Assembly (NCBI GenBank): GCA_029204225.1
Contig: CM055102.1
Location: 23,837,390-23,901,389 of the forward strand
DNA: 64,000 bases
From: Diphasiastrum complanatum
Taxonomy: Eukaryota > Streptophyta > Lycopodiopsida > Lycopodiales > Lycopodiaceae
Reading direction: 5' to 3'
Below, piece after piece: positions 48,950-63,617 of the stretch. A program made the translations under genes and the position numbers. Positions within the stretch are counted from its first letter, which is position 1; each line of letters begins with the position of its first letter. Below the pieces are notes generated by a model. That model did not search any database, was not told the origin of the DNA, and was given only the letters and a program-made list of their open reading frames with translations.

Positions 48950-49570
48950 TCTGCCAATGCAGCAAAAAATGCGAAAAACCCGAAAAACCTGAAGGTGCCC
49001 TTAAATTGAAGGTCAACAATTCCTGAAGGTGCCCTTAGATTAGAGGTGCCCTTAGATTTAAGACAACAAAGAAAGCAAAAAAGGCAAAAAGTGCCGTAGA
49101 CTAAAGGCAGCGAAAAATAGAAGTTTCCTTAGATTTAAGACAGCGAAAAAGGCAAAAAAGTCGAAAAGTGCCTTAGACTAAAGACAACGAAGAAGACGAA
49201 GGTGCCTTAGACTAAAGGCAACAAAAAACAGAAGTTGCCTTAGATTTAAGACAACGAAAAAGCCGAAAAAGCCGAAGGTGTCTTAAAATGGTTTTAAGGC
49301 ATTCTAACCATTTTGTCGCATTTTTCACAAAGGGGCGAAAAAGGCGAAGGTGCCTTTGGAATGGTTTCGAAGGCATTCTGGCCACTTGGCCACTATATTG
49401 CATTTTTCGCTAAAGTGCAAAAAAGCGAAGGTGCCTAATAAATGGTTAAGGCCAAAAGAATCTTAAAAAGAGAAAAATGTGAAGGTCCGAAAACATGTAG
49501 TCGGCCTTCGTTTTTCAAGATGCTCATTACTTGAATGATTTGTTTAAGGCTGAGCATAAGAAATCTAACA
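48950..49570 (-). repeat. LTR of minus-strand copia, with internal short repeats
   Basis: On the minus strand an LTR begins TGTTAGATTTC at 49570, directly after the polypurine tract AAGGGGGGAG (plus 49571-49580). The LTR body is full of GAAGGTGCC, TTAGACTAAAGG and GAAAAAGCC motifs, a degenerate tandem array. Its far end was not found. Confidence 0.7.
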
Positions 49571-50955
49571 CTCCCCCCTTAATGTGGATCTTAAAAAACT
49601 TTGATCTTCAGATTTAACATATCGTTAAATCTGAGATGTTGCTCCTTTGATAGCGCTTTTGTGAAGTAATCTGCTGCCATGTAGTTTGTTCTGCAAAAAA
49701 TTGATTCTATTTCCTTTGTTGTGCACTTTCTCTCTAAGGTAATGATACCTAATTTCTATATGTTTGCTTCGAGAGTGAAATCTCGGATTGAGAAAAGCGC
49801 TATTGTGCTTTGATTGTCACAATAGATTGTTGTAGAAAGTGTTTGTGTAAGATTGAGGTCTGCAAGAAGTTGCCTTAGCCAGATCGCCTCTCTGGTTGCA
49901 TTTGTGGCAACTATGTATTTGGATTTCGTTGATGATAATGCAACTGAGGTTTGCTTCTGGCTATTCCATGAGATTGGGCCTTGATTGTATAAAAATACAA
50001 ATCCAGAAGTTGATTTTCTGGTGTCGACATCTCCTGCCCAATCCGCATCTGTGTAGGCTTCAAGGATGTTGGCAGTTTGGCTGCCTCCGTAGCAGATGCT
50101 GAGAGTTTTCGTTGCTTGGATGTACTTCATGACCTTTGTTAGTACTGTCAAATGAGCTATGCTCAGATTTGATAGGAACTGGCTGAGTGTACTGATCAAA
50201 TATGCAAGGTCTGGTCGCGTGTAGATCATTGCGTACATCAGTGAGCCAATGATGGATTGAAACGGGTAGCGCTTCATCTCCTCCTTTTTTGCCTCAGTCT
50301 GAGGAGAATGTTCCTTTGATAGCTTTAGTCCAGGATCGAGTGGAAAGTGACTGGGTTTGCGGTTGGCCATTCCATACTTTTTCAGCACGTTGTTGAGATA
50401 TTGTTGCTGACTAATAAAGATCAGTCTGCTGGGTCGATCTCATTGAATTTGGAATTCGAGACAATAGTGGGATGAGTCGGATTTATCAGTAGCTTTTCCT
50501 TTATGGTCGATGAACTGGTATTCCACATCTCTACTGGTGAATGCCTTCTCGGTATTCGAATTGTAGAGCTTGTATGCCTTGTGGTTTGGGAAATAGTCGA
50601 TGAAAATTGTTTTTCTGCTCTTATCATCTAGCCTTCTTAGATCCTCAGAGATCTGAGCGAAAGTGATGCATCCAAACACTCGAATATGTTTGAGTAATGG
50701 TTTCACCCCGTCTTGTCTGGGCAAGAATCTTCTTGTTTCTAGTAGATTTGCCAAGAAGTCGTCATCACCCCCAAAGTCAGTGTTAATTTTTGGAAGGTCA
50801 GGGATGGAGTGATCTAGAGAGAGAGGTGCAGGGATGATAGGTTTAGGAGATGGTGGGTTTAACAAATTGTACGCCGCGCCCGGGGAGCGAAGTTGTTGAA
50901 GGAACTCATCCCGTCGGGCTTTGTACGTGTCAGCTGGACCTTTTAATGGGCCCAT
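49571..50955 (-). pseudogene. copia pol remnant (integrase end, RT end, RNase H)
   Basis: The minus-strand frame 50955-50440 holds the C-terminal integrase motif HIRVFGCITFAQI. The frame 50388-49756 holds the end of reverse transcriptase and RNase H (YTRPDLAYLISTLSQFLS, YTDADWAGD, STSGFVFL). RNase H is completed in another frame toward 49590. Most of reverse transcriptase is missing between 50400 and 50440. It is probably related to the nested copia at 35935-38290: same polypurine tract and similar RNase H end. Confidence 0.85.
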
Positions 50956-52355
<1,400 letters not shown>

Positions 52356-52977
52356 GCCCGAAAGCAGGGAGAAGGGTACCACTTTTCCCACAGAACATTT
52401 GCAGGTATGGCATGGAGGGGCGTGCTTGTTGGCCATGATCATGCACGGATTTTGAGGCCTAAAACTGGCGCGGAAACCAAATGGTTCCTCACATCGTTTT
52501 TGCTTTTTGAGCAAGATATTGAGAGTCTAAAGACTCTTTTCTAATGTGTGAGAGAAAAAAGAAGAGGGAAGAGAGAAGAGTGAGGATCGGATGGGGGTGA
52601 GATGAGAGTGAGAATGAATGACATTTTTTTTCTTGTTAGTGTTTTGCTTGTGATTGTTAGTATTTTGCTTGTGATTGTTAGTGTTAATTCTAATATCTTT
52701 TGTTTTTGTGATGTAGATTTGGATATGTAAAATAAAAAAAGAGATTTCATTGCAAAGGATTTGAGAATCAAGTACAAAGGGAAGAACAAGATTTGTAAAA
52801 CAATGGAGATAAAGCTATTGAAAGACAAGAAGAGGAATATTAGGCAAGCATTCACTTATGAGGTAAATCAAAGTGACATTCATTTCTATTCTACATTGCA
52901 TAGATTGTTCTACATAGACTATGCATTGCATTCCATCATGAAAATAATGTGCTTGAAGATCAATTGACATGGCATTC

Positions 52978-53075
52978 AATTCATAAATAGACTATACATT
53001 GCATTTGATTCATGAATAGACTATACATTGAATCTGCATTTGATTCATAAATAGACTATACATTGCATTTGCATC
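52978..53075. repeat. three-copy tandem repeat of about 35 bp
   Basis: Units share ATAGACTATACATTG and TTGATTCAT. Confidence 0.85.
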
Positions 53076-54960
53076 CAATGAAAAAATATGCACTCAAGAT
53101 TTTTTCGTCTCAATTTTGTAGTAGCAAAATATTTACATTGATTGTCAAAAAAGGTACAATTTCAAGCATTGAGGAGGAAATCAATGCCCCCTTCACCCAT
53201 TGCCTATTTCAAGGCTTACATTCCATACTAATATCTAATTTATAATAAAAAAGTTTACATCCACATCATCAAAGTCCCCTTCGCTTTCATTTGCATCCTC
53301 CTCGAGATTTTCGGGTATATTTTCTTTTACATCTTGAAATGCTTGGAGATGTAGAGCCCCAGGCTTTGAGAGATTCCTAGGATTTCTCAAAGCTCTTCTC
53401 ATCAACTGTCTTTTATTTCAAATCCAAAGGCACATTGTATTTAAAGCCCAAGTCTACTAAACGTAACCCGGAAATTCCGAAGTCTGTTCCGACCCTCCCA
53501 CAAAGATGAAGAGTATCCATAATCTTAGGCTTTATAAGAACGGAGGACAGACTAACTTTTTTAATATCAAGTAAAGTAAAAATTGTGGTGAGTAAAACTG
53601 CCATCATTCAAGAGTGGTGGATGCTTGAGAGCATGTTGCTAGAACTTATGCAAATGCCAACGTGGCCAATGTAGTATTGTCAAAATTATGCAAATGGCAA
53701 AATAGGCCAAAATGTGAGGCCAACTTAGAAAGATAATCCATGTACGATTTTGAGCCTCACATGTGTGAAATCTGGCTTATAGTTGGCTAAAATATGAGCC
53801 TCGAGTCAATTTTGTGGAGTGCTACACAAGTTACTTCATTGACAAAAATCCACTCACATTAGGTTAGAGTTTGGAAAGAAAACTCACCCTCCATACTTCA
53901 TGTAAATAAAGCTCAGCCCATTTATTTTCATCATTGGAATAGACAGAGTATCCTTTCATTAATCTTTTCATTGGTTGCATTGTGGAGGATACTAGGAGTT
54001 GTATTCTGAGCTAGTATTGTGATATTTCGTTGTAACATGCAAGGACACATAAATAAATGTTACTAACATTGTTTTAATTAGATCTAGAGTTCTTTTGAAA
54101 TGCTTTATAAAACCTTAAAGATATTGGTGATATATTGAAGCTATATTGTGAAATTGTGGTTCATTACATTGTTTAGTGTTCAAGTAGTATTAAACTTGGT
54201 GCTTATGTGTCCTGTTCATAAAGTTTAACACGTATATCAAGGACTGTATGTACTACGTATCCTTCATGAGGAGGTTGGCTACCGTGGTAGTAGGTTGAGC
54301 CACGAGAATGGCAAAACTTGCCACAAGATGGTAGCCAGCCGTCGGATGAAGGGTATACTTGACGTAGCAGTTGCAGATGGACGGTTGAGATTTGATTTTT
54401 TTGTGAGGCCTTGCTTGGCCTGGAATCAGGCTTCTCTTGACCAACCACAATAAGCCACGTGCATGTTTTTCCCCTTCACGACTGCTACAGAAGTAGTGAA
54501 TGATGGTTGTCAAAAGTAAGTGCACGTATTTTTAATGCCAGGATTTGGATTAATCTTAACTTTACTGCAAGCTTCGCTCTTGTTTGAGCTTACTTTTGTT
54601 TAAACTTTTCCTTCGGGGTGTATATATCTTTTTCATCAATGTACCTACCACTTTTTCCTAGGGTGTTTTGTAAGTGCACGTATCACAGTGAGAGGTGGCA
54701 CAATTCGTAACTGTGTGCTTGCATTCTCACACAAGAGGTGAAGGAATGGAAGTTTAGGCCGCGTGCAGTACCAAGCCTGCTACCAAGCAGTACGCGGTGT
54801 AATCGACCAATGGCTGAACTACACATCATTTGATTTTAAGAAGACCTAGTTTCCGGTGTGTGACAGCTCTGCTCTCAACCAATAAAATTGTGCCACATCA
54901 GCTAATATTATGCCAAAATGCCTATTAAGATTTTTTTCCTTCATAGGCCAAAAGTAAGGC
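53076..54960. other. upstream of the SEP15-like gene, no other gene seen
   Basis: No coding region is supported. A TATATAT stretch near 54621-54629 is about 440 bp before the start codon and could be a promoter element, but this is weak. Confidence 0.35.
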
Positions 54961-55061
54961 TTTTTTGCCTCCTGTATTTTTGAGAAGAGCACTCTCTCTC
55001 TTTATATTTTTACTCGTGGTTTTGTGCGAGAGCTTGCGAGGAGGAGGAGGAGGAGGGGGAG

Positions 55062-55599
55062 ATGGAGATGGCACGAATGCTGCTGCTGCTGCTGTGCGGA
55101 TTAGCGAGTGTGATTGTAGCCAAATCCGACAGCAGCGTCAGCTGCGAAGATCTGGGCTTCACCGGCCTCGCCCTTTGCTCCGACTGCGACGCGCTTGCTG
55201 AGATCGTCAAGGATGCAGGTCCTTCCTCTTCCTCTGCCTTCCTTCATTCGGTCTTTCTTCTTCAACCTCTTGTTTGCCAGAATTTAAAGGATGCAGAAGC
55301 GTGCCCACTTCGTTGAATTAGGTGAACAAGCAGCAGCTTTTGTTTTGCCTGTCTTTGTGTTTTAACTAGTTTCAGCAGATCCACTTTATGTCCCAGTGTA
55401 TTGTTGCGACTTTTCATTGAGAGATGATATGAATTGAGGTTTGAATTGGATTGATGCAAAATAGGACAAGGCTTTCTTTTCCGATATTAGATTTGCTTAA
55501 GGTTGAGCAAGATTCTCTTGCAGTTTTGTTTTGTTTTACCTGATCAAAGGGGCAAATAGCCTTGGATGGAGGTGAAGAAACTAGATGCCACGTACTGTT

Positions 55600-55657
<58 letters not shown>

Positions 55658-58600
55658 TTTAGGTACCTAAAGGTACATAAGAGAAAAATATACATTCTAA
55701 GTGTGACTTATAACAATGGAAGCATAAATAGAATTGAGCTAAATCTAAAACGATACCATACTAGAAACTGATAGTGATGCCATAGACTGTCTGGCCATCA
55801 AATAATGGCTCGACAAGGGCCCGCCAGAGTCATGCGACCTGGACCATTGATTTGTGTGAGGCACAATCCGGCAATTCCCGCGTGATCTGTGCGCTGATGG
55901 CTAGCCCTGTGACTGCTAAACCCCTTGGAGAAGGTTTTACATCGCTTGGCAGCGCGTGAACTGTTCCTCGCGATCTCTCCCCCTCTCTCTTTAGCCGTGC
56001 CCTTCCACCATAATATCAGATCGATCTAGCACCTCAGAGAGTAGCTTTCAGCTCAATCAGATGCTCCAGGCAAGGTCGCCCTACTGATTTTGAGAGTTTG
56101 GTGCAAAAATCAGCATTTTGGGAAGAATTCGAAAAACTGGCTTTTCTTTCTCTAGTGTGAGAAAATCTGTTCTCTCTGGTGGTAACCAAATTTCTGTCAC
56201 AGACTGAAAGATAGCTCCATGGCTGTCCAGCGACCTCCTTCAACTAGTGACTTGGCTTTACAAATCCAAAATCAGTGAAGGAACCATAAAATTATGGTTG
56301 CTTTTCCAAAAAAACTGCAACCCTAGCTTGGTTTTTTTCAGGAAACTGACTGTAATTTCCTCAAATTTCAAGCAATTTGAGTGCTGTCTTTCAAGCAATT
56401 TGAGTGCTGACTGATTCTTTGAAAAACTTCAAGCATTCTGTCCCGTATTTGGCAAATCTCCATATGCTTGAATCACCGTCCTGAAGCTCCAGTTATGCCA
56501 ATTTTCCACCCTAGCCTGTGAACATCAAAAACCTAGTTTTTTGAAATTTAGTTTTTTTTGAAAGTTTCTTCAACGGTTGAAAACGTCAATCTCTTGAAGA
56601 CTGCTCTCACAGCCTCTAGTGAGGAGGAGTAAGAATGAGAATGAGTGCAGTGATGGAAACTTTTCCACTCCTCAGTCATGAACTACCATTTGTTGGAATG
56701 TCCTCTCCTTGTCCACGATGGCCATTATAGCTTCATTGGTTGGATGCTCATGAATGCTAGTGAGGATGGAGTAGGTAGTTGAAATCTTGCTCAAGTTGTG
56801 TGAAAACGAGATCTCTTCCATGCATGTATGGAGCTCCTGTCCAGTTATAGACGTTTTAGGCTTCCCTTCATTCATTGACTTTTGCTTTTCCAAACGTGGC
56901 CTTAAGAGGAGAGTAGGATTTTAAGCTCCAGTGATAGTGTAAAAAAAGATCTGTCTCTTTTTATCTTAAGATGGCCCTTTATGTTCATTGACGTTCTCTT
57001 TATGGCGGGACCATACTCTGTGTTTTATGAAGGGACTTTCTTTGTTGCTCTGTTGTCTACTCATTGACGAACCCTTTCGAGTGTACTCTTGTCTGTATAT
57101 CACCTTCTTTTGTCCACTTTAGCAAAGGAACCTTCTCAGTCGCTCGCTAAGAAACCATTAGGCCTTTCTTGAAGATATCTATCTGGTTTCTGCCTGTACC
57201 TGACTTTACTTGTTTGATCCTTTTGAGTGTGCTCTTCTCCGTATACGACATCCCTTTGTCCACTCTAGTAAGGGATCGTTTTGAATATCTTGCTGAGGAA
57301 CGAACCGTTAGGCCTTCTTTTATGAACTTCAGGATATCTATCTGGTTTCTGCCTGTACCTGACTTTACTTGTTTGATCCTTTTGAGTGTGCTCTTCTCCA
57401 TATACGACATCCCTCTGTCCACCCTAGTAAGGGATCGTTTTGAATATCTTGCTGAGGAACGAACCGTTAGGCCTTCTTTTATGAACTTCAGGATGGCTAT
57501 CTGTTTTTTCTCTGTACAAGTTTTTAACATTATATTTTATAGCGTATCCTAGCTCTGGAATGTCTTAGTATCTTGATGTTCTATATCATGAGAGGACCTT
57601 GTATGTTTTACAGCATATCCTGGCTCTGCTGGTTCTTACTTTCCTAATGTCCCTATAGAACAACAATTAGTTTCAGAGCACATATGAATACTTCTGTTAA
57701 TTTGTCAGTTCCGAAAAATTAAATGCAGTGCTTCAAGCCATCAAAAAGTGGCAAAAGATTTTCGAATTTTAGGGTGCTGCATGTTGAGTCTGTTACCAAT
57801 AAACCCGAAAAACATCTGATGAGAATCTTTTATTTTGAAGCAGGACTGGTAATTTCTACCCAAGTTTGAGGAAGATACAATGCGCATTAATATACACAGA
57901 TTCTAAAAGCTCTTTTTAGACATTTCTCTTGCACATCATGGACCCCTTTTTTGAGCCCTTTTACTTATAATCATGTCAATTCAGCTACGGCTCTTCAAGT
58001 TGCAAGTTTTTTAGCTCGCTCAGAGCTGTTGCCCCACTAGATTTGAATGCGTCTTATCCATTTTTTATGATCTCACTATAATTTGTTGTTTCGTCTTGAT
58101 GTATTGTTTAATGAATTTTATCCCTATACTTACTCAAAAACCTTATGATCTGAGGCAATCTTGGCTTCTTAATACAGAGTTGGAGTCAGACTGCAGAAAA
58201 TGTTGTGCTCAAGAACTGCAAGATTCGATTAGCAAGGTACTACTATCCTATCAAGTACAGGTTTGTGGTTTGAGAAGCAAACATTCTACAATTTGTTTCA
58301 ACCTGATGTAGAGTTGGAGTTGACTTTCAAATGTAGAGATGCTTTCCTTATACTTTTCTACGCACAAATGGACATGAACCATGTGCTCTCATGCTTGGTG
58401 ATTGGCATGTCTGTTTAATAAAGACTGTCGATATAGAGAACTTTGACTCTGAAATTAGTCTAATATTTCTTAGTGTCTCAAGCTGTTCCATTTGTTCCAA
58501 TCTTGTTTGACATACTGTGAGTTGATTGTTGATAAAGAGAACTTTGGCTCTGAAAGTGATATAATATTTCTAAGTGTCTCAAGCTGTTCTATTTGTTCCA

Positions 58601-61600
58601 ATCTTGTTTGACATACTGTGAGTTATCTGTTTCCTGTTGACATTATAAACTTATGCTTTTGTTGTTGCAGAAGACGTACTCTGGAGCTATTTTAGAAGTT
58701 TGTATGCGGAAGCTTGTCTTCTATAGAAATGTGGAAGCTTTCATTGAGAAAAGCCTTGCACAGTTTCCTTTGGTTGATGTTAATTATCGTTTTGGATCAT
58801 CACCAAAGCTCATAATGAAGGATGAACGAGGCAATGAGAAGGAAAGCATAAGGTTTGTATACTTGCAAACTTGTTGAATAAGTCTGACATTTTTGTTGCT
58901 TGTCACAAGCTGGAAATATCTACCAATCAGGGTAGTCCTTGTGTATCAAGTAGTTGACTAAATGTTTGTGATGGACTGCATTCTTATTGTGAGTTCTTGT
59001 CTGTCAAGTAGTTGACCAAATTCTTGAGAAAACTGAAAAGCATGATGAATGGAAAGTTGCCATGAGAGAAGGGTATGATCCCATAATGAGGACTTTTTTG
59101 AAGAAGAAGACTTAGTCGATGAAAATGGGTATGTAAACAACATGAATGCACAGGGGACTGTAGAGAAACATAAAGTCAAGGTGGTTGTTCAAAAGTATGC
59201 TAAAACATCAGGGATTGATTATCATAAAGCCTCTGCAGAGTTTACACCTTCGGGAAAAATCACTTCTATAAGAACTGTGATTGCTTTAGTAGCCCACTTG
59301 ATATACAGCTTCATCAAATCGATGTGAAAAGTGTATTTCTGAAGGATTTCCTTTTTGAAGAAATGTGATTAGATCCTGAAGGTTGTGTAGGGACAGACAA
59401 AGAAAAAATGTTTTGCAAACTAAAAAGGGCACTGTATCGGTTCAAACAAACACAGAAGGCCAGGTGTAGAAGAACTGATGAATACTTTGCCGGAGTAAGT
59501 AATGATAATTTTGATCATGGCAAGTTTTGCTAATTCATTTTATGTGCATTTATCTTGTTATATGACATTTATAAAAGATCAAGGTCAATCATCATAGTTG
59601 ATGTCATTTTTCATGTGGGCCCAAAATTCATTGTCATTAATGTCTGAAGTTGAGATGCTAGCATTGTAGCTATACCCCAAGATGCTAGCTCAAATTTAAA
59701 GGTGGCTGTAAGTTAAAGTTAATAGATTGAGCAAATAATGATTAATGAGACTTGCCAATTTATGGCCAATCCAAAGCAAGTCATTGGAGGTCCTAACAGA
59801 ATTCTTACATATGTCAAAGGAACTTCGCAATATAGAATAGAATATGGTAACAGTGGCTACTTACAGCTAATGGATTGTATTGATACAGACTGGGAAGCTT
59901 TAGCTACTTGACCACCACTAGCCAGCCAGATATCTTCTTTGTGGTTGGAAAAATGAATAAGTACATAAAATCACAGCAAAATTCAACATCCATGCCGACT
60001 AAGACAGGCTTGAAAAAATTCAGCAAGTTGTTTAGTAATAATAAGTCTTCCTCGTGGGCCATGTCTGATTGTTGCTCCTCCCTGGTGCACTGTCACGTAT
60101 TAGTTATGCCTTCAATATCAGTCTTCCACAAGGTGGTGCAGGAGAAGAAGTTTGTTATCTCCTTCCAAGTCCTGACTCTGCTGATTATGTAGAATCTGCA
60201 CAACTGTCTTTGCAACTTTCTAGAACTTCTTGTTGATCGGTACGAAGGTGATGTGAAACACCTTCACTGACTTGAAACTGTACTACATTGCTTGAGCAGC
60301 AAAGCCTTGCTCTTTGATAAGAATATGCTTTTTATTTGATCTATTCCTGAAGGAGTAATTGAAGGTTGGATATACCTTTTTTGTAATTAGTGGATCCTAT
60401 CTACGGAGTGGTGCCCCACTCAATCGCTTAAAATCTTGTGATCCCCTTTCTTTTCTACTGTGCCATTTCTCTTCTTATGTGCTGCTTGTCCACTTCTTTC
60501 CAAAAGGCACTATGTTTCTTAGTTTGTGGCGCTTCCTCTCTCCTTCTTCAGCTCTTGAAAGAGCAAGCTACCCTTGGTCTCATTCATATGTATGCTGCTA
60601 TCTCTATTTCATGTCCATTGTGGACTGTTCTTTTATGGTGTAGGGTTTTCTCCTGGTGGGTGCCAAGCGTAGACTTAGTGAGATACTTTCCTAATTTTAT
60701 CTTGATTCAGATGTAGTTAGAAAAGTATACTTGTGTACCTTACGTTGTTTTTGCTTTTCATCTTTATATTATATTGGCCTTACTTTTCGTAAAGAGTCCT
60801 AACATGGTTCTAGTCTCAGTTGTTTCAAATACATGATATAAATGGCCAGCATATGATAGCACTTGGATCCTTGAATGTGTGGTTTCTCATCCCATCTTAT
60901 AGCTTGTAATTTTCTACCTCGACATGCATGTTGAATCCACAGGGTCAATTCCATTTTTACCATTAGCAGCGCAGTGATACTAAAAGCACCAATTTCTATC
61001 AAGAAGTAAAATATTCTTGCAAAAGCAAATGAAAGAGATGAAATGGAACAAGACACATTCCAAGCACCTAACTTGTTGGACTTGAAACTTGAACTGATAG
61101 TAGATTCTTTGTGTATGTGCATAGCGATGTAATTGCTTCAGCATACCCAGTATTTTAGTAATAATCCATAGTGTTGAGGGGCTCATTTTCATGAGGTTTT
61201 TATGGGGAAGGACGAAGGAGCTATGAGATGTACTGAAGAAGAGAGTGTTTATTACCTTTAGATTGGTGGTGTTTCATCTGGTGGGAGAACACAGATAGTG
61301 CAGTTTATGAAACTTGGTAGTCTAGTGTTACAAGCAGTAAAGGATGGGGACCTTAGAAGATAGTCAACACACTTGGCCACCCCTCTGCAAGTGGCATGTA
61401 AATCAACCTAATGCCAACTATTGAAATAGATTAATAATGAATGAACACATTGTGGCTCACCTAGCTGACGCAGATACTTGTTGTATGGTTTCATAGGTCT
61501 CATTTGATTTGCCAAAGTCCATGAGGGTTTCGAATCCTCTCAGTGTTAAGTTCATGTAGCTGCAAAGGGACCTGTGATAGATCATGCACGGCGGCATGGT

Positions 61601-63617
61601 AGCATTCAAGTGTCAAATGTTTGAAACGTTCACATCCATTTGAAACGTTGCCTAGGTTTTGAGCAACAGGGGTTAATATGAGTGTTAGGGGATTGTATTT
61701 ATAAAAAAAGTGGATGAATGGGCATGTAGAAGCAACAAAATTATTCAACCTACTTGAAATAACAAAAGCCCTTCTCTTCATGTGACAAACCCTTTCCTAT
61801 AAGGGGCCATAAGACATGAACATCTCCAAAATGGATAGCTACTAACTATCAAAGACATACAATATTTATGGCCAGCTGGCAGTTGGGCACACTATTTCCC
61901 TCCAAAAGTGCTACCTCCCTTATTATGTAGTTTATGCATTTGGGTTTTTCGAGAGGTACTTTTATGGTTCCTCAGAAGACTATACATAGTGCCTAAAGAC
62001 ACTCCTTTTATAGCTTTTGATTATTGAGATGCTTGGGCTCTTCGTGGGAGAACTCAACTACATTACTTGTAGGGCTTTGTATATCATTGTATTTTGTGAT
62101 CGTTAGTAATGTTTGGAGGGGATTGTCCATTCCTCATCATTTACAGTTAGGAACGTAACCTTCACTAGGATGCCCAACTAAGTGACCTCCAGTGAGTGTC
62201 AATAGACAACATCTCCTCTCATTTTGGAAGTTGATAATTATCGAGATAAAGATCTCTTTTGTGGGGGGGAATTCTGTGAGAGTGTTTCTTTGTAGGAAAG
62301 CCTGCAAATCAGTTTCTTGATATCATCATTGGAGATTATTCACTTGGCAGATTACTGATCTATTCTACTGTTTTCTGAATGATCTTGTGGTGCTGTGTTC
62401 TTGCTATGGTATTAGAGCAATTTTCAAGGCAACAAGAAAGCGTTTTGCACGAGAATCGTATTTGAGTTATATAAAGGGATCTTAACCGTAGAATTGGGTT
62501 TTGACCTTTCAAGAAGACACTGCCAGCCTTGAAAGTGGATTTACAGCATGCTGGTCATCTATTTTAGACTTGAAAAACGGCCACCGTCAGAAAAAGAGGT
62601 TCTTACATGGATTTTCTCACAAAAAGAGGTTCACAGTCTATAGAACCAATGTTAAGAAGTTTTGAAAAAAAAGATTTAACCTTTTTATATGTTGTAATTA
62701 TTAGTGGCTGGATATATGATGGGGCTAGATTGATATTTGCTAGTCTCCTGGAGAGTGGAACTTGATAAAGGTTTAAACATTTTGAACTGTAGAGAAAGGT
62801 CTTAACATGCTCAGGAAACTTGTGAATTACCCCTTGTACAGGAACTACCAAGCAACCAACAGTAGTTTAAAACTTACAATGAAACTCTTCAGATTCAGGT
62901 GTGCTACATGTTATAGTTTCTCTTTTTCTGGTTCTTTGGTATTTTAAGATGCCGTTGTTTCAGTTAGGAAGCTCGAAGACTTAAAATTGTGCCTTATTGA
63001 AGCCATGTTTTTCAGTGGATTTCAGATCTCATACCATCTAGAGCATTTTGATACTTTCCAGAGCAATAACTGAGTGTGATTTACTTTTAACCCAAGAAAA
63101 ATCATTTGGGTCGGTTCGGTAGAAGTTGTTCTTGTAACTATGCCAGAGAATAATTTTCAAAATATTGGCTAGAGAAATTTTTTTTTAGAATATTTAATTG
63201 TTCAGACGAGTCTGCGTGAGTTTGGGATTTTAGTTTCCAGAATTTGTTAATTTCTAACTAAAGCAGGTTTGTCATTTGGTTGATACTGACAACATTGCAC
63301 GACCGCACGTAGGTGGCATTACTAAGCACTGTAACCTGTCTCCTCACACAATCCACATTTGCTTTGTATGATTTAAAATTCACTAGGGACCTCCACTTAC
63401 ATGCAATGACTATGTCATTCTTTTGTACCTTTATATAGGTTGTAAATTATACGTTTGGGATAAATCTGGTGGTTTAATTGTTTGTTTTAAAATCTGTCAG
63501 GTGTCTCAACTATTCACCTGCTTACCTTGGTTTATGGTTGTCCCCAGGATTGATAATTGGAAGACCGAGCATATTGAGCAATTCTTGAAGGAGAAAGTTA
63601 GACCAAAAGCAACCTAG
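55062..63617 (+). CDS. SELENOF: selenoprotein F (SEP15)-like protein, non-Sec form
   Basis: Predicted 155-residue ER-lumen thioredoxin-like protein. In animals this family binds UGGT and takes part in glycoprotein folding control. Exons: 55062-55218, 58178-58236, 58671-58852, 63548-63617 (TAG); all junctions are GT-AG and the joined frame is open. Residues 1-20 form a signal peptide (LLLLLCGLASVIVA core). A Cys-rich domain follows with C28, C39, C42, C58, C61 and C62. The thioredoxin-like part starts KTYSGAILEVC. Where animal SEP15 has the Cys-Gly-Sec redox motif, this protein has C83-M84-R85, so there is neither Sec nor a second Cys; plant homologues are known to look like this. It ends in WKTEHIEQFLKEKV. 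The ATG two codons before MARM is the first in frame. Introns of 2.96, 0.43 and 4.70 kb contain repeats and a copia remnant. Confidence 0.93.
55601..55654. repeat. compound (GT)n(GA)n microsatellite
   Basis: About seven GT units followed by about 20 GA units, in intron 1 of the SEP15-like gene. Confidence 0.95.
55655..57050. other. intron 1 sequence, no gene seen
   Basis: A 23-bp direct duplication (CAAGCAATTTGAGTGCTG twice, about 56368-56409) is the only structure noted. Confidence 0.4.
57050..57530. repeat. 159-bp tandem repeat in intron 1
   Basis: Two near-identical 159-bp copies (57174-57332 and 57333-57491), the start of a third (57492-57530) and an older diverged copy before them (about 57050-57173). 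The unit is exactly 53 codons, so frames stay open for about 127 codons on both strands. Confidence 0.95.
58435..58625. repeat. 101-bp tandem duplication in intron 2
   Basis: Copies start at 58435 and 58536 (AGAGAACTTTG) and share GTGTCTCAAGCTGTTC and CATACTGTGAGTT. The second copy ends about 45 bp before exon 3. Confidence 0.92.
59139..59945 (+). pseudogene. copia RT and RNase H remnant in intron 3
   Basis: 59139-59490 matches the start of copia reverse transcriptase (NAQGTVEKHKVKVV, then TSIRTVIALVAHL, then LKRALYRFKQTQKA) with several stops. 59745-59945 matches its RNase H part (ILTYVKGTSQYRIEYGNSG, TDWEALAT). The catalytic middle is deleted. It is in the same orientation as the host gene. 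Confidence 0.8.
59946..63547. other. rest of intron 3, no gene seen
   Basis: Open frames up to about 107 codons exist on both strands, but none shows a family motif. T-rich stretches are present and typical of plant intron sequence. Confidence 0.45.

Noticed and set aside
54965-55201. 78-codon plus frame overlapping SEP15 exon 1
   Set aside because: Alternative frame of the 5' UTR and exon 1, dominated by a GGA repeat translated as Gly.
57147-57552. Two overlapping 127-codon frames as a possible repeat protein
   Set aside because: Explained by a 159-bp tandem repeat whose length is a multiple of three; no start context or family.
58671-58852. A selenocysteine UGA in the SEP15-like gene
   Set aside because: No in-frame UGA occurs in exon 3; the position is Arg.
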